The notes: a model not told the origin generated them from the letters alone. Positions 49,544 to 60,306 are shown, numbered from the stretch's first letter. The stretch is DNA of 64,000 nt from Nannocystis exedens (GCF_002343915.1 NZ_NETK01000001.1:9252001-9316000), one strand, 5' to 3'. Numbers and translations: made by a program.

Positions 49544-51559
49544 TCAGACCGTGACGCGGCGGTGGTAGGTCGCCCACTCGATGGCGATCAGCAGGGCCGC
49601 GGCGAGCAGCAGCAGGGCCCACAGCGGCTCGTCGCGCACCGGCACCGGCGCGGCGGCCTCGCCGGCGAGGGCGGCGGGCGGCAGCTCGCCGAGGCGGTCG
49701 TGCAGGTCGGAGGCGGCGACGCTGGCCTGGTTGACCGCCACCAGCACCTCGGCCCCGGCGGCCGCGCCGTCGACGGCGCGCACGCGGTAGATGCCGGGCT
49801 GCATGGCGCGCAGGCGGAACACGCCGGTGGCGTCGACGGGTACGGTCGATGGGCTGTCGGCCGGCTCGGGGCCGCGGACCTCGACCTGAGTCAGATCCTG
49901 CGCGCCGAGGCCGATCTCGGCGGCGGCGACCGGACGGCTGGGACCGACCGGCACGCTGGCGACGAAGCCGGGGCGGGCCTGCTCGAAGTAGCCGATGATG
50001 TTGGCGACGAGGATCGGGAAGGCTGTCCGAAGGGGCAGGTCGGTCTGGCGCGGATCGAAGCCGAGCGCCAGCACGGCCCGCGGGCGGCGACCGTCGCCGC
50101 CGAGCTCGTGGCGCAGGACCACCAGCGGCTCGCCGAGGCTGCGCACCAGCACGGTGTCGCCCGGCTCGGTGGCGAGCCGCGTGCCGCGGCGGAGGTTCAC
50201 GTCCTTGAGGACGACGCCGTCGAGCAGCGGGTGCTCGCGGTGCTGCTCGGTGAGGAACGGGCGGACGAGCTCGCCGGCGCCGCGGATCGGCGCGGCGTCG
50301 GGGGCGACCCGCGCGGGGTCGAAGATCACGAGGTCCCCGGGGGGGAGCGGGTCGGGCAGCGGGCGATCGCCGACGTCGATGATGACGAGGTCGGCCTCGG
50401 CCAGCGACGGGTGCGACGCGGCGTCGGCCGGGCCTACGCCGGTGAGCTGGATGTGCTCCTGCAAGGTGAGCAGGGCCGCCTCGAGGAACAGGTCACTGCC
50501 GTCGGTGACGAGCACGACCTTGAACGGCGGCAGCGGGGGGACCACGGCGTAGGCCCGGTCGTCGTCGGGCGGGCCGAGCTGCTGCGGATCGGCGCCTGGC
50601 TCGAGGGACAGGTTGGCGACGAGGCGGGTGCGCGCGGCGTCGAGCTCGCGCAGGACCTCGCGCCGCCGCTCGCCGGGGCCGAGCTGCACGGCCTGGCGCC
50701 CGACCACGAGGCCGTCGGCCTGGACCTCGAGCACGGCGCTGGCCGGGCCGTCGCCGAGGTTGTGGACCTCGGCCAGGACCTCGATGCGTTCGCGGTCGCC
50801 GGGGTACCTGCGGGCGGCGAAGGCGACCAGCGCGAGGTTGTCGGCCGGCCCGCCGGCGCGCGCGACCTGGCACGGGATCGCGGCCGCGTCGGGGCTGTCG
50901 GATGAGACATGTCCCGAGATGCAGGTGGCGAGGGCGTCGCCGGCGGCCTCGTCGAGGGCGCCGTCGGTGAGGACGAGGATCCGGCCGCCGGCCTGCCCGG
51001 CCAGGGCGGCGCGGGCGAGCGCGAGGGCGCGGCCGAGGTCGGCCTCGCCGGGGCCGGGGACGATGCCGTCGAGGGCGCGCAGCAGCGGGGCGGCGTCGCG
51101 GCCGAGCGGGCCCGGGACCTCGACCTCGGCGCCGGCGGCGATGACGAGCGCGCGATCGGTGGGCCCGAGCCCGGCGAGCTCGGCGCGGGCGCGGCGGAGC
51201 AGGACGTCGAGTCGCGTGAGGCCGGGTTCACCGGCGGCCGGGCCGGCGACGCTGGCCGAGCGGTCGACCACGATCGCCACGGTCTGCGGGTCGCGCAGCC
51301 AGCTGTCGGGCCGCGGGTCGCCGAGCGCGGCGCACAGCAGCGCGAGCAGGACGAGCTGCAGCAGCCAGCTGAGCAGCCGCCGCAGCTTCTTCCACAGCCT
51401 CCGCGTGTCGCTCTCGCGCGTGACCTGCTGCCACAGCGCGGCGAACGGGACCACGACCTGGCGCCGGCGCATGCGCAAGAGGTACAGCGCCGTGATCGCG
51501 GCGGCCCCGGCGGCGAACACGGGGAGTATTTCGGGCCATGTCCATCCGGACAGGGTCAT
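49544..51559 (-). CDS. BatA-type vWA membrane protein
   Basis: 671 residues. N-terminal BatA domain (EILPVFAAGAAAITALYLL, RRRQVVVPFAALW, two helices in the first 80 residues), then a vWA domain with VAIVVDRSASVAG and ILVLTDGALDEA (DxSxS MIDAS). A long beta-rich periplasmic region and one C-terminal helix (LWALLLLAAALLIAIEWATY) follow. The ATG at 51559 overlaps the DUF58 stop (ATGA). Such proteins act with MoxR ATPases in envelope stress or metal-centre assembly. It holds four or more hairpin-type in-frame insertions (near 50020, 50600 and 50905), for example ATCISGHVSSDSPD. Confidence 0.85.
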   Translation of the reverse strand: MTLSGWTWPEILPVFAAGAAAITALYLLRMRRRQVVVPFAALWQQVTRESDTRRLWKKLRRLLSWLLQLVLLALLCAALGDPRPDSWLRDPQTVAIVVDRSASVAGPAAGEPGLTRLDVLLRRARAELAGLGPTDRALVIAAGAEVEVPGPLGRDAAPLLRALDGIVPGPGEADLGRALALARAALAGQAGGRILVLTDGALDEAAGDALATCISGHVSSDSPDAAAIPCQVARAGGPADNLALVAFAARRYPGDRERIEVLAEVHNLGDGPASAVLEVQADGLVVGRQAVQLGPGERRREVLRELDAARTRLVANLSLEPGADPQQLGPPDDDRAYAVVPPLPPFKVVLVTDGSDLFLEAALLTLQEHIQLTGVGPADAASHPSLAEADLVIIDVGDRPLPDPLPPGDLVIFDPARVAPDAAPIRGAGELVRPFLTEQHREHPLLDGVVLKDVNLRRGTRLATEPGDTVLVRSLGEPLVVLRHELGGDGRRPRAVLALGFDPRQTDLPLRTAFPILVANIIGYFEQARPGFVASVPVGPSRPVAAAEIGLGAQDLTQVEVRGPEPADSPSTVPVDATGVFRLRAMQPGIYRVRAVDGAAAGAEVLVAVNQASVAASDLHDRLGELPPAALAGEAAAPVPVRDEPLWALLLLAAALLIAIEWATYHRRVTV

Positions 51560-52500
51560 CGGAGCAGGCCTCCGACCCGGAACATGCGCAGCACGAGCTC
51601 GTCGAACGGGACGCTGGTCTCGGCGCGGAAGTAGGGGATCCCGCGGCTGCGGCAGCTGGCGGCCAGGGCCTGGCAGAACTTCTCGTGGGCGTCGGCGTAG
51701 GCGCGCAGGGCCGCGGGGCTGAGGGTGACCTCGCGGGCGTCGCCGCCCTCGACGTCGACGAGGGTGACGTCGCCGCGCAGGCCGCTGAGCTCGGGGTGAG
51801 CCTCGCGCGGGTCGATGACCTGGATCGCCACCGGCTCGTGCTTGCGGAAGCGCAGCAGGTTGAGGCCGTCGAACGCGCCCTGGAGGTCGTAGAAGTCGCT
51901 GAGGACGACGGTGAGGCCGGGCTGGGCGCTCTCGGCGGCGAGCCGCCCGCACGCGGCCCGCATGTCGGTCGGGCCGCCGCGCGGGGCGGTGCGCAGGAAG
52001 TCGAACACGCGGAAGATCCGGCCCTTGCCGCGCACCGCCGGCAAGGTGGTGTGCAGCTTGCGGCTCATGCACGTGAGGCCGACGCGGTCGAGGTTGGCGA
52101 GGCCGACGTAGGCCAGCGCGGCCGCGACCTGCTGGGCGTAGCGCAGCTTGCTGCCGCCCGAGGTCGACATCGAGTCGCTGATGTCGACGGCGATCCGGAT
52201 CGGCAGGTCCTCGTCCTCCTCGTAGAGGCGGACCAGGGTCTGCTCGAGGCGCATCAGCACGCCCCAGTCGAGGTTGCGGATGTCGTCGCCGGGGCTGTAC
52301 TCGCGGTGGTCGGCGAACTCGAGGCCGTTGCCGACCTTGCGCGTCTTGCGTTCGGCGCGCTGCTTGCCGCGGAACAGCCGGCGCGCGATCACCTGCAGCA
52401 GCTCGAGCTTGGCCAGGAAGGCCTCGCCGAACAGATCGTCGGCGGCGGCGGGCGCGGGCCGCTCGGGCTGGGGGCTCTCGCTGCGCTTCCAAAAGGCCAA
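51556..52500 (-). CDS. DUF58/vWA-like protein of the MoxR operon
   Basis: 314 residues from a TTG at 52500. The DUF58 core is VGNGLEFADHREYSPGDDIR with NLDWGVLMR (near residue 60-85), then PIRIAVDISDSMSTSGGSKL (MIDAS-like DxSxS), LTVVLSDFYDLQGAFDGL, and the C-terminal YADAHEKFCQALAASCRSRG. It is cytoplasmic or peripheral. It lies between MoxR (4-bp gap) and the BatA-like gene (4-bp overlap), the classic MoxR-DUF58-vWA order. Such proteins are thought to be substrates or adaptors of the ATPase. Confidence 0.88.
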   Translation of the reverse strand: MAFWKRSESPQPERPAPAAADDLFGEAFLAKLELLQVIARRLFRGKQRAERKTRKVGNGLEFADHREYSPGDDIRNLDWGVLMRLEQTLVRLYEEDEDLPIRIAVDISDSMSTSGGSKLRYAQQVAAALAYVGLANLDRVGLTCMSRKLHTTLPAVRGKGRIFRVFDFLRTAPRGGPTDMRAACGRLAAESAQPGLTVVLSDFYDLQGAFDGLNLLRFRKHEPVAIQVIDPREAHPELSGLRGDVTLVDVEGGDAREVTLSPAALRAYADAHEKFCQALAASCRSRGIPYFRAETSVPFDELVLRMFRVGGLLR

Positions 52501-52504
52501 GCGA

Positions 52505-53515
<1,011 letters not shown>

Positions 53516-53697
53516 GCGAGGGCCGGGAGAGCATACACGGCCGCCGGCCGCGGAGCCCGACGCGTCGCACGCCGGAGCGCAAAAGCGCCCGCACCGCCAC
53601 GACGCCGCGGACAGGTGCGCGTGAGGACGCTCGTGCCGGCGGCGCGAAACCCGACGCCGCCGGTGTGGCTATCGTTCGCCCCAGAGACAAACGCTGC

Positions 53698-54570
53698 ATG
53701 CGCTACGAAGGCAAGATCTACCGCCCGCCGTCCGAGGCCGATGCGTACATCCTGCAGGCGACGATCGGGTGCTCGTGGAACCGCTGCACCTACTGTGACA
53801 TGTACAGCGACAAGGTCTACCGCGAGCGCGAGACCGACGCGTGCCTCGAGGACCTGCGCACCGCCGCGGCGATCGCTCGCAACCGCGTCGACAAGGTGTT
53901 CGTCGGCGACGGCGACGCGCTCGGGATGCCGACCGATCGCTGGCTGGCGATCCTCAAGGCCGCGAGCGCCGGGTTCCCGCGCCTGCGCCGGGTGTCGTGC
54001 TACGCGACCGCGCTCAACATCCTCAAGAAGACGCCCGACGAGCTGGCGGCGCTGCGCGAGGCCGGGCTGTCGCGCCTGTACATCGGCCCCGAGTCGGGCG
54101 ACGACGCGACGCTCAAGCGGATCGCCAAGGGCTCGACCTTCGCCGAGCACGTGGCCGCGGCCGAGCGGGCGCGCGCGGCGGGGATCGAGCTCAGCGTGAT
54201 CGTGCTGCTCGGGATCGCCGGGATCGAACGCGCCCGCGAGCACGCGTCGGCGACCGCCCGCTTGATCACGGCGATGGACCCGGCGTTCGCGTCGGCGCTG
54301 ACGACCACGGTGGTGCCCAAGACGCCGCTGCACACGCTGCAGACCCGCGGCCGCTTCGCGCTGCCCTCGGTGGTCGACATGCTCCGCGAGCTGCGGACCA
54401 TCGTCGACGAGGCCCGCCCGACCGACGCCCTGTTCCGCACCAACCACGCGTCGAACTACCTGGCCATCGGCGGCCGCCTGCCGCGCGACCGCGCCGCCAT
54501 CCTGGCGACGATCGACAGCGCGATCGCGGGCGAGGTGACGCTGCGGCCCGAGTGGGCCCGCGGGCTGTAG
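53698..54570 (+). CDS. Radical SAM protein
   Basis: 290 residues from the ATG at 53698, just before the conserved RYEGKIYRPPSEADAYILQ. The cluster motif is GCSWNRCTYCDMYSDKVYRE (CX4CX2C, as in several Elp3-like radical SAM families rather than the usual CX3CX2C). VFVGDGDALGMPTDRWLAIL and LSRLYIGPESGDDATLKRIA are typical of this subgroup. It should bind a [4Fe-4S] cluster and cleave S-adenosylmethionine. The substrate is unknown. Single gene, divergent from the MoxR operon with about 180 bp between. Confidence 0.88.
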   Translation: MRYEGKIYRPPSEADAYILQATIGCSWNRCTYCDMYSDKVYRERETDACLEDLRTAAAIARNRVDKVFVGDGDALGMPTDRWLAILKAASAGFPRLRRVSCYATALNILKKTPDELAALREAGLSRLYIGPESGDDATLKRIAKGSTFAEHVAAAERARAAGIELSVIVLLGIAGIERAREHASATARLITAMDPAFASALTTTVVPKTPLHTLQTRGRFALPSVVDMLRELRTIVDEARPTDALFRTNHASNYLAIGGRLPRDRAAILATIDSAIAGEVTLRPEWARGL

Positions 54571-54983
54571 CGCGCGCGCCCCGCTGCATGAGCGCAGCGC
54601 GGGCGAGACGCCCCTCAGGCGCGCCTCCGCCTCACTCTCCGCTGACCGCGGCGATCCAGCGCAGGAACATGTCCGAAAGGGCATGTCGTGACGGACCAGC
54701 TCGTTCGAGCATGCCCGTTGCGACATGCTCTTCAGGACTCGCCACCGAGCCGCGGCGGCCCGAGGGCGAGGACGACCTGCGCCGACGGGCCGGCGACGGC
54801 AGACGGCGAGGTCGATGCGGCGGCCACGGAGCTCGCCACGATCCACGCGTGCTCGGGGGTCATGATTGCGGCGGGGGACCCCGAGGGTGGCACAAGAGCC
54901 GCCGCGGCGATCGCCGGGCGGCTCTTGCTCGTGCTCGCGCTGGCGAGCGAAGATGACCGTTGGGACAGGCGCGTGCGGAGCCG
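54571..54983. other. Convergent intergenic region with hairpins, no gene
   Basis: No credible gene. It includes ACATGTCC-GAAA-GGGCATGT at 54667-54686 and CGAGCATGCCCGTTGCGACATGC at about 54709-54731, members of the dispersed hairpin family. They lie between the ends of the radical SAM gene and the leftward lipoprotein gene. Confidence 0.55.
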
Positions 54984-55796
54984 TCAGTCGGCCAGGCAGA
55001 GCGTCGGCTCCATCGGATCGGCGCCCTTGCCGTCGGCGCAGCCGATCGTGCAGGGGTCGCCGGTGCAGTCGACGACCGCGGTGAGCTTGACGGTGCGGCC
55101 GTGACCCGGCGGCTCCATCACGAACTCGAGCGGCGCGGTGACGAGGCTGGTGCCCTTCTCGTCGAGCGCGTCGATGTAGACGCGGTCGAGGTCGTCGCCG
55201 GCGATCTGGCGGTCGGGGTCGAGGATGGCGTTGTAGCCCATGATCGCCGGCTCCTCGGGATCGCAGTCGAAGTCGTAGGTGAGCAGCTCGTTCAGGCCTT
55301 CCTTCTCGTAGGTCGAGACGCGGAAGTTGGTGACCGGCACGTCGCTGCACATGCCGAAGCCGCCGTTGAGCAGCCAGCGCACCAGGATCTTGGCCGGGGT
55401 CGGCGACATCGTCACGACGTCGGCGGTGTTCTCGGCGCCCGACGTGACCTCGGCGATGTCGGCCGGGTCGTTGTCGAAGTTGTCGGTCACGATGACCTTC
55501 TCGGCGTCGACGCCGCTGACCCTGACGTTGTAGCGACCGGCGGTGAGGCCCATGAACTGGGCCTGGCCGTCCTCGCAGGCGACGACCTCCTGGTCGATCA
55601 CGTCGCCGGCGGCGCCGCTGGCGGAGTACTTGTAGAGCTCCACGGTGACGTCGGTGACGCCGAGGATGCTGCAGTCGACGTTCGCGCCGATCTTGAACGG
55701 GACGATGAGAGAGCCGGGCGGGTCGTCGCCCCCACAGGCGGGCGCTGCGACGAGGGCGGTGAAGGCGAGGGTGCTGACGAGGAGACGAGTGCGCAT
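54984..55796 (-). CDS. Secreted lipoprotein, beta-sandwich type, unknown function
   Basis: 270 residues from the ATG at 55796. The lipoprotein signal (RLLVSTLAFTALVAAPAC) ends at Cys-20, followed by GGDDPPGS. The mature protein has IPFKIGANVDCSILGVTDVTV-like strands that suggest an Ig or carboxypeptidase-regulatory-like domain (residues 30-120, with FMGLTAGRYNVRVSGVDAEK). A second domain contains ILVRWLLNGGFGMCSDVPV and YDFDCDPEEPAIMGYN. The Cys-rich C-terminus is DCTGDPCTIGCADGKGADPM. Acidic overall and probably surface-exposed. Confidence 0.78.
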   Translation of the reverse strand: MRTRLLVSTLAFTALVAAPACGGDDPPGSLIVPFKIGANVDCSILGVTDVTVELYKYSASGAAGDVIDQEVVACEDGQAQFMGLTAGRYNVRVSGVDAEKVIVTDNFDNDPADIAEVTSGAENTADVVTMSPTPAKILVRWLLNGGFGMCSDVPVTNFRVSTYEKEGLNELLTYDFDCDPEEPAIMGYNAILDPDRQIAGDDLDRVYIDALDEKGTSLVTAPLEFVMEPPGHGRTVKLTAVVDCTGDPCTIGCADGKGADPMEPTLCLAD

Positions 55797-55959
55797 GGGA
55801 AGGTTCTCAGGGTACGAGCGTGGCCCAGGGACGCCGGCCGACCGACCTGTGTTCACGGCCGGCTCGCCCCACCCGCGGCATGGTACCGGCCCGCGGCCGC
55901 GTGACAACAAATCCGTCCGCGCTCGCGGCGGGCAGGCGGGCAGGCGGGCAGGCGTGCGC

Positions 55960-58017
55960 CTAGTCGCGGATGTAGCGGTGCGCGACCGCCCGCACGTTGC
56001 GGTCGCTCAAAACGTGAAACACCCGGAGGCGCTTGAGGGCGACCGGGGACAGCTGCCCCAGCGGGACGTAGACGATCTTCTTGTCCATGCGCTGCGCGAG
56101 CTGGCGCAGCGCCGGACGCGGCGGGGCGGCCGCCACGTAGACGACCAGGCGCTCGGCCGAGTAGTCGAGCGCGGCCCGCAGCAGCACCTCGGCCTTGGTG
56201 CGGGCCTCGCCGAAGTGCGGGTCTTCCCACACCCCGAACATCTGCCCGGGCGGGCGGTTGAGGAGAAACCCGCCGTAGAGCGCGCGGCCGATGCCGGGGC
56301 CGACGAGCTGCGCGAACGGGTCGCTGGCGTAGAGCGCCATGTCGCCCTCGTCCTCGTGCTCGCCCTGCCAGGTCATGTGCCAGCCGAACTTCGGCTCGGC
56401 CTCGTCGTCCTCGGGCACCAGCGGCTCGTCGTCGAAGATCACCACGACCGCGCCCGGCTTGCCGCGCACGAGCTGCTCGATGCGGACGTAGATCTTGCCC
56501 TGGTGCCAGTTCCGCACGGTCTCCCGCACGTCGACGCCGTCGAACAGGCTGGTCGAGAACGGCGCGACCTGGGTGTGCGCGTCGGACAGCACGCGCTCCG
56601 TGCGCTTGCGCAGTAACGCGCCGTAGTGCTCGAGCGCGAGGTCCTCCGGCGGGTACGAGCAGATGCTGTCGCCGGTGAAACGTTCGGCCCACTCGCCCTT
56701 GCGCCGCTCCTTCTCCCGCGGCCGCACGATCTTCATCAGCCGACGCCGCCGCTGCATCAGCTTCGGGTGGAAGTGGATCGTCCGCACGCGGTCGTGGAGG
56801 TCGCGCAGCGAGAGGTCGAGCGGCGGCAACTCCGGCCGTACGGCCTGCCATGGATAGGCCGTCGCGACCTCCCAGACCTCTTGCGCGTAGGTGTCGTCGA
56901 CGAAGCCGCGCGCGGCGATGACGAGCTGGTAGAGGTCGGGCGCGATCGCGCCTTCCTCGAGCGCGTACGCGTGGGCGTAGCGCAGCAGGCGGAGGATCGC
57001 GCCGGGCCGGAGATCGCCGCCGGTGCGCTCGCGGTAGCGCGTGCGCGCCTGCTGGCAGATCGCCAGCAACAGGCCGGTGCGCCCGGTGACCCGCGGCCGC
57101 TCGTCGAACGGGTCGGGCGGCGAGGGCGTGCGGAACGGGTCCTGGATCGGGGCCTGGCGCGCCCGCGTGAACAGGTCGAGCACCGCGCCGGCGCTGGCCG
57201 GGCTCAGCGCCGAGGGCGGAGCGCTACCACGGCTGCGCTCGTAGGCCGCCTGGATGAAGGCCGGCTCGCCGAGCACCTCGGCGCTGGACTGTTCGGACAG
57301 GTGCCAAAGGACATGTCCTTCGCGCCTGGTGAGGCGGCGCAGCGGCGCCGGCGGCGAGGCGCCTTCGGCCAGCAGCGGGCCGAGGCGCGCGACCAGGCCG
57401 CGCGCGTGATGCAGGCCGCAGACGACCAGGACGGCGGCGTCGGGCAGGTTTTGGCGCAGCGCGAGGGCGGCGATCGAGCCGGCCATGAAGTCCTCGCGCG
57501 GGTCGTCGGCGGCGGCGCGCGGGCTGATCGACGCGGCGGCGAGGGCGGCGCGCAGCCAGGCGGCGGCGCCGACGGTCTCGGCGCTGGCGACGTCGGGCAG
57601 GTGATCGCGCGCCGACGGATAGTCGGCGACCTCGCGGTCGACCAGGTGGAACGGGATCCCGAGCTCGGTCGCGCGGCGCACCGCCTCGATCAGCGGATCG
57701 GCCGGCTCGACCACCAGGTACTGCGGCCGCCCGTGCTGGGCCTCGTTCGGGATCTCGAGCGCGCTCAGCAGCGGCAGGCGGGCGATCGCGCGGGCCAGCG
57801 GCGCGCCGATCCCGGCCGGCAGCTCGACGGCGATCGCGGCCGGGCTGAACTTCTCGATCGCGCGGCGGACCATCTGCGCGCACTCGAGCCGGCCGTGCAG
57901 CACCGGCAGGACGACGACGCCGGGCAGGATCATGTCGAGCTCGGCCAGCTCGTCGCGCGAGAGGCTGAGCGGGTCCGGCCAGGCCGGGCGGTAGGTCGCG
58001 GCGGCGTCGTCGAACAT
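55960..58017 (-). CDS. TraB-like domain protein paired with an AAA+ ATPase
   Basis: 685 residues, cytoplasmic by appearance. Residues 30-250 resemble the TraB/PrgY/Tiki fold: VVLPVLHGRLECAQMVRRAI, AIAVELPAGIGAPLARAIAR, VDREVADYPSARDH, VLVVCGLHHARGLVARL. The rest, about 430 residues, is of unknown fold, with HFHPKLMQRRRRLMKIVRPR, WAERFTGDSICSYPPED, PGAVVVIFDDEPLVPEDD, KFGWHMTWQGEHEDEGDM and FGVWEDPHFGEARTKAEVL. It starts 15 bp after the stop of the AAA+ gene. Such pairs, like MoxR/vWA pairs, often form ATP-driven conflict or repair systems. That role is inference. Confidence 0.6.
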   Translation of the reverse strand: MFDDAAATYRPAWPDPLSLSRDELAELDMILPGVVVLPVLHGRLECAQMVRRAIEKFSPAAIAVELPAGIGAPLARAIARLPLLSALEIPNEAQHGRPQYLVVEPADPLIEAVRRATELGIPFHLVDREVADYPSARDHLPDVASAETVGAAAWLRAALAAASISPRAAADDPREDFMAGSIAALALRQNLPDAAVLVVCGLHHARGLVARLGPLLAEGASPPAPLRRLTRREGHVLWHLSEQSSAEVLGEPAFIQAAYERSRGSAPPSALSPASAGAVLDLFTRARQAPIQDPFRTPSPPDPFDERPRVTGRTGLLLAICQQARTRYRERTGGDLRPGAILRLLRYAHAYALEEGAIAPDLYQLVIAARGFVDDTYAQEVWEVATAYPWQAVRPELPPLDLSLRDLHDRVRTIHFHPKLMQRRRRLMKIVRPREKERRKGEWAERFTGDSICSYPPEDLALEHYGALLRKRTERVLSDAHTQVAPFSTSLFDGVDVRETVRNWHQGKIYVRIEQLVRGKPGAVVVIFDDEPLVPEDDEAEPKFGWHMTWQGEHEDEGDMALYASDPFAQLVGPGIGRALYGGFLLNRPPGQMFGVWEDPHFGEARTKAEVLLRAALDYSAERLVVYVAAAPPRPALRQLAQRMDKKIVYVPLGQLSPVALKRLRVFHVLSDRNVRAVAHRYIRD

Positions 58018-58032
58018 GGCCGAAAGTTCAGG

Positions 58033-58881
58033 TCAAGGCTGCTCGAGCGGGACCTCGCCGGGGAGGTAGTCGAGCGCGTCGTCGCCGAGGATCATGGCGG
58101 TGGCCTGGCGCACGTGCTTCTTCACGTCGAGGCCGCCGCGGTCGCTGGCGCCGAGCTTGAGCGCGTAGCGGGCGATGTTGATGCCGTCGCGGACCGTGAA
58201 CGGCTGGTCGTCCTCGTGCGCGCGCTGGAGGAACACCGCGAGGTAGTGGAGGATCCGCGGGCTGGCGAACGGCAGGTTGGCCTGCAGGATCGCGGTCTCC
58301 TCGTCGCGCTCGGGGAAGTCGATGACGATCTGCGGCTGCAGCCGGCTCTGGATGTACTCGGGGATGTCGAACGTGCTGGCGTCGTCGTTCATCGTCGCGC
58401 AGAAGCGGAAGTTGCGGTGCGCGTGGATCTTGACGCCGGCGACCACCGACTCGACGTAGCGCCGGCGATCGAGCAGCGGCGCGAGCGAGGCCCAGCTGCG
58501 CTCGCTCATGCGGTTGCCCTCGTCGAGCACGCACACGCCACCCTTGATCATCGCGCTGACCAGCGGGCTGGCGGTGTAGCGCAGCTTCTGGCCGTCGGTG
58601 ATGACCGGCGTGACGAGCAGGTCCTCGGGCCGCGTGTCCATGGTCGCCTGGAACACATAGAGCGGGACGTCGAGGGCGCGCGCGGCGGCCGACGCCAAAG
58701 TCGTCTTGCCAACGCCGGGCTTGCCGACTAAACGTGGCGACAGCGCGTGATCTTGTTCGTCCAACACGGCCCACGCGGCCAGCAGCTGGCGCTTCAACTC
58801 TTGCCGCCCGACCCACTGCCAGCGCATCTCGTCGGGCGGAGTGAGGCGCAGTTCGACGCCCTGGATGACGACGCTCTCCAT
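58033..58881 (-). CDS. AAA+ ATPase of the AAA_5/MoxR-like type
   Basis: 282 residues from the ATG at 58881. The N-terminus has WQWVGRQELKRQLLAAWAVL. Walker A is SPRLVGKPGVGKTTLASAAA near residue 70, Walker B GGVCVLDEGNRMSERSWASL, and sensor 1 FRFCATMNDDASTFDIPEYI then QSRLQP. The C-terminal lid (PFTVRDGINIARYALKLGAS) completes the fold. It is a dynein-related AAA_5-like ATPase that probably acts on the protein of the next gene (15-bp gap). Confidence 0.85.
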   Translation of the reverse strand: MESVVIQGVELRLTPPDEMRWQWVGRQELKRQLLAAWAVLDEQDHALSPRLVGKPGVGKTTLASAAARALDVPLYVFQATMDTRPEDLLVTPVITDGQKLRYTASPLVSAMIKGGVCVLDEGNRMSERSWASLAPLLDRRRYVESVVAGVKIHAHRNFRFCATMNDDASTFDIPEYIQSRLQPQIVIDFPERDEETAILQANLPFASPRILHYLAVFLQRAHEDDQPFTVRDGINIARYALKLGASDRGGLDVKKHVRQATAMILGDDALDYLPGEVPLEQP

Positions 58882-59064
58882 CGTGCGTGCCGGTATATCA
58901 GGCGTCGGGCCGGCCCCGCGAGGACCTCGCAAGTTTATGGCGCTCCGGCGCCCCGCGTGAGACTTTTGTCCGGGAAGGGCCCTGGAGGGTGAATCTGGCG
59001 CCCCCGCCGCGGTCTAAGGCCGCCGGCGCGGGCCCCCGGGCCTGTTCGAGCACAGGAGCGCTGA

Positions 59065-60306
59065 ATGCGAACCAGCCAACTTCTTCCTCACGGGCGTCTG
59101 CCGCGGGCGCTGACCGCCCTGGCCCTGTGGATCGGGCTCGTGACGGTCCCCACCGCGGCGGCCTCCCCGGTCCTGCTCGACCCGCCCGAGGCGGGCACCC
59201 CCGAGGAGGAGGAAGAGGAAGACGCCCCAGCGGTCATCGCGCCCGAGCCGGCGCCCGAGCCGGAGCCGCCGGTCGCGGCCAAGTCGAAGCAGGCCAAGCC
59301 CGGCAAGAAGCCGACGAAGTCCAGTTCGGCCAAGAAGCCCAAGGGCGACCCGCGCTGCGGCGGCAAGACGCCGATCTGGGAGCACAGGGTCAAGGCCGGC
59401 GACAACCTCGGGCGCATCGCCGGCCAGTACGGCGTGCGGATGAGCGACATTACGAAGCTCAACGCGAAGCTGAAGAAGAACCCGGACAAGCTGTCGATCG
59501 GCCAGATCGTGCTGGTCTGCCCCGACCCCGAGGTGCCGCCGCACCTCGAAGAGGAGGGCAGCTACACGGTGAAGAAGGGCGACTCGCTGAGCGAGATCGC
59601 CGAGAAGCACCACATGAAGGTCGCCGAGCTGATCGCGCTGCAGAAGGGCTCGCTGCGCAAGCGGCTCGACGCCAACAAGAGCGACCTGCGGCCCGGCGAC
59701 GAGCTGACGATCATGATCGACCGCGGCATCGTCGCCGCGTTCGCGCCGACCCACGACGAGGACCGCGGCGTGCTCCGCGTCGGCATCCCGCTGGATCCAG
59801 GCAAGCACTATTACATCAAGCGCCCTCACCTGGCCTTCGGGACAGGCGCGACGATCAAGGCGATTAAGGCCGCGATCTCCAAGTACGCGATGCTCAAGGG
59901 CATCAAGGGCGGGCCCCCGGTGCACGTCGGCGACATCAGCGCGCGCGGCGGCGGGCCGCTCAAGGGCCACAAGTCGCACCAGAAGGGGGTCGACGTCGAC
60001 GTCGGCCTGGTGCTCAAGGGCGCGGACGCGAGCGAGGTCCGCTTCCTCTCGGGCAACGCGGACAACCTCGATGTCGCGCGCACCTGGGCGCTGATCAAGT
60101 CCTTCGTCGACACCAAGGAGGTCCGCGCGATCTTCCTCGACTACGGGCTGCAGAAGATCCTCTACGAGCACGCCAAGAAGAAGGGCGTGCCCGAGTCCAA
60201 GCTCGACGAGCTGTTCCAGTACCCGCGGGGCAAGGGCCGCGGCTACGGCATCATCCGTCACTGGAAGGGCCACCGCGACCACTTCCACGTCCGCTTCCAC
60301 CGCTGA
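59065..60306 (+). CDS. LysM-containing penicillin-insensitive murein endopeptidase (MepA-like)
   Basis: 413 residues. Signal peptide (LTALALWIGLVTVPTAAA), an acidic then Lys/Pro-rich linker (45-98), LysM 1 (EHRVKAGDNLGRIAGQYGVR), LysM 2 (YTVKKGDSLSEIAEKHHMKV), then a peptidase M74/MepA domain (about 230-413). Zinc ligands: HKSHQKGVDVDVG (HxxxxxxD) and the final RDHFHVRFHR (HxH). MepA cleaves the D-alanyl-meso-diaminopimelate cross-bridge of peptidoglycan. A HHWKG-like HWKGHRDHFH patch supports the family. It starts 183 bp from the divergent AAA+ gene. A CCTGTTCGAGCACAGG hairpin lies just before the ATG (59041-59056). Confidence 0.9.
   Translation: MRTSQLLPHGRLPRALTALALWIGLVTVPTAAASPVLLDPPEAGTPEEEEEEDAPAVIAPEPAPEPEPPVAAKSKQAKPGKKPTKSSSAKKPKGDPRCGGKTPIWEHRVKAGDNLGRIAGQYGVRMSDITKLNAKLKKNPDKLSIGQIVLVCPDPEVPPHLEEEGSYTVKKGDSLSEIAEKHHMKVAELIALQKGSLRKRLDANKSDLRPGDELTIMIDRGIVAAFAPTHDEDRGVLRVGIPLDPGKHYYIKRPHLAFGTGATIKAIKAAISKYAMLKGIKGGPPVHVGDISARGGGPLKGHKSHQKGVDVDVGLVLKGADASEVRFLSGNADNLDVARTWALIKSFVDTKEVRAIFLDYGLQKILYEHAKKKGVPESKLDELFQYPRGKGRGYGIIRHWKGHRDHFHVRFHR

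Noticed and set aside
49490..49545. GGGTTCGACTGCTGGGAC considered as a tRNA T-arm
   Set aside because: No acceptor stem, anticodon arm or GGTTCGANTCC pattern around it. No tRNA was found in the window.
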